Positions 63,743-64,000 of a stretch of DNA of 64,000 bases are shown here, in pieces. Made by a program: the position numbers and the translations under genes. The notes beneath the pieces are model-generated. The model made no database searches. It was given only the letters and a program-made list of their open reading frames with translations, and was not told where the DNA came from. Every line of letters starts with the position of its first letter. Position 1 is the stretch's first letter. Origin of the DNA: Paraflavitalea pollutisoli (GTDB taxonomy: Bacteria > Bacteroidota > Bacteroidia > Chitinophagales > Chitinophagaceae). The stretch spans positions 186,001 to 250,000 of the forward strand of contig NZ_JARKMX010000002.1 of the NCBI RefSeq assembly GCF_029360705.1, written 5' to 3'.

Positions 63743-63757
63743 CCGAGAACGTTGCCG
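63743..63757. promoter_or_regulatory. LacI-type operator, copy 3
   Basis: CCGAGAACGTTGCCG, in inverted orientation to copy 4 with centres 22 bases apart, about two DNA turns. Both copies lie between the divergent lyase and esterase genes. Confidence 0.7.
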
Positions 63758-63813
63758 GACTTTTATGGATCATTTTAACACGGGTACCCCTATCTTGCTG
63801 AAAACTGTTTCGT

Positions 63814-64000
63814 ATGCGTATTGCTACCTGCCTGCTTTTTGCTGTTGTTTTTGTAGCACTGGCTGCATTCATCGCGCCCGGTAAGAAAACCAGGATCATT
63901 TCCATTGGCGACTCTACCATGGCGGAGGCTTCACCGGCAGACAATTATCCGGGCAGAGGGTGGATGCAGTTGGCTCGCCCGTACTATTCGAACGATGTGG
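63814..64000 (+). CDS. Start of a GDSL/SGNH esterase (rhamnogalacturonan acetylesterase-like, CE12), cut by window end
   Basis: The first 62 codons are present. A signal peptide (MRIATCLLFAVVFVALAAFI) is followed by KKTRIISIGDSTMAEASPAD with the SGNH block I serine in GDSTM, then NYPGRGWMQLARPYYSNDV. The GDSTMA plus GRGWMQ pattern is that of CE12 rhamnogalacturonan acetylesterases, which remove acetyl groups from pectin side regions. It is divergent from the PL1 lyase gene and shares its operator pair. The rest lies outside the window. Confidence 0.85.
   Translation, partial: MRIATCLLFAVVFVALAAFIAPGKKTRIISIGDSTMAEASPADNYPGRGWMQLARPYYSNDV

Overview
The window reads as a chromosome segment of a member of the Bacteroidota, most likely the Chitinophagaceae (Chitinophaga/Niastella-like). 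This is an inference from gene content, not from a marker gene. The evidence is a gldKLMN gliding/type IX secretion block, two SusC/SusD pairs, a C-terminal type IX sorting domain on a secreted lyase, many TonB-dependent receptors, and promoters of the Bacteroidota type (TTTG, then TAnnTTTG). Gene starts were chosen from family alignments known to me, signal peptides and these promoters; no search was run.

Layout. 1-605: the 3' end of an unknown gene and two terminators. 605-5527 (minus): gldK-L-M-N. 5672-11682 (minus): DUF255 thioredoxin-fold protein, uroporphyrinogen-III synthase, a DUF4271 membrane protein and a BamA/TamA-like outer-membrane protein. 11721-14021: hemW, a 36-residue membrane peptide not previously obvious, and gpsA, with a 40-bp perfect palindrome at the gpsA promoter. 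14156-19817 (minus): RND-type adaptor plus TolC without an inner-membrane pump, then a Cys/Met-type PLP enzyme with an amino-acid permease. 19947-21995: a TonB receptor. 22204-22313: an 11-bp-period repeat. 22573-30710 (plus): a cobalamin riboswitch followed by a corrinoid uptake and nucleotide-loop assembly cluster (BtuB-like receptor, DUF6580, BtuF-like, CWC protein, CobU, DUF71 ATPase, CobT, CobS, CobC). 30808-31501: MarC and tRNA-Arg(CCG). 31765-33699: a TPR histidine kinase. 33845-41382 (minus): SusC/SusD, a small membrane protein and a GH32 fructan hydrolase. 41528-44010: a membrane-anchored adenosine deaminase and a membrane partner. 44306-46331: overlapping peroxiredoxin, DsbA-like and bestrophin genes. 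46522-46745: two more 11-bp arrays. 46909-48417: a serine hydrolase. 48582-55717: an amino-sugar cluster (LacI regulator, Gfo/Idh, NagA, sugar permease, GH109-like Gfo/Idh, NagB). 55871-64000: a pectin-type utilisation locus (SusC, SusD, PL1 lyase with type IX sorting tail, and the start of a CE12-type esterase).

How parts fit together. The type IX machinery at the left end would export the sorting-domain lyase at the right end. The B12 cluster looks like salvage: outer-membrane uptake, then attachment of the lower ligand, with no corrin-ring synthesis genes visible. The amino-sugar and pectin loci appear to be tied together by a 15-bp near-palindrome of LacI type found four times, always in the intergenic space before genes of these two loci.

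The most unusual signals are the shared 15-bp operator, the three non-coding 11-bp-period arrays, the two-gene membrane adenosine deaminase unit, the gpsA palindrome, and the small gene after gpsA.
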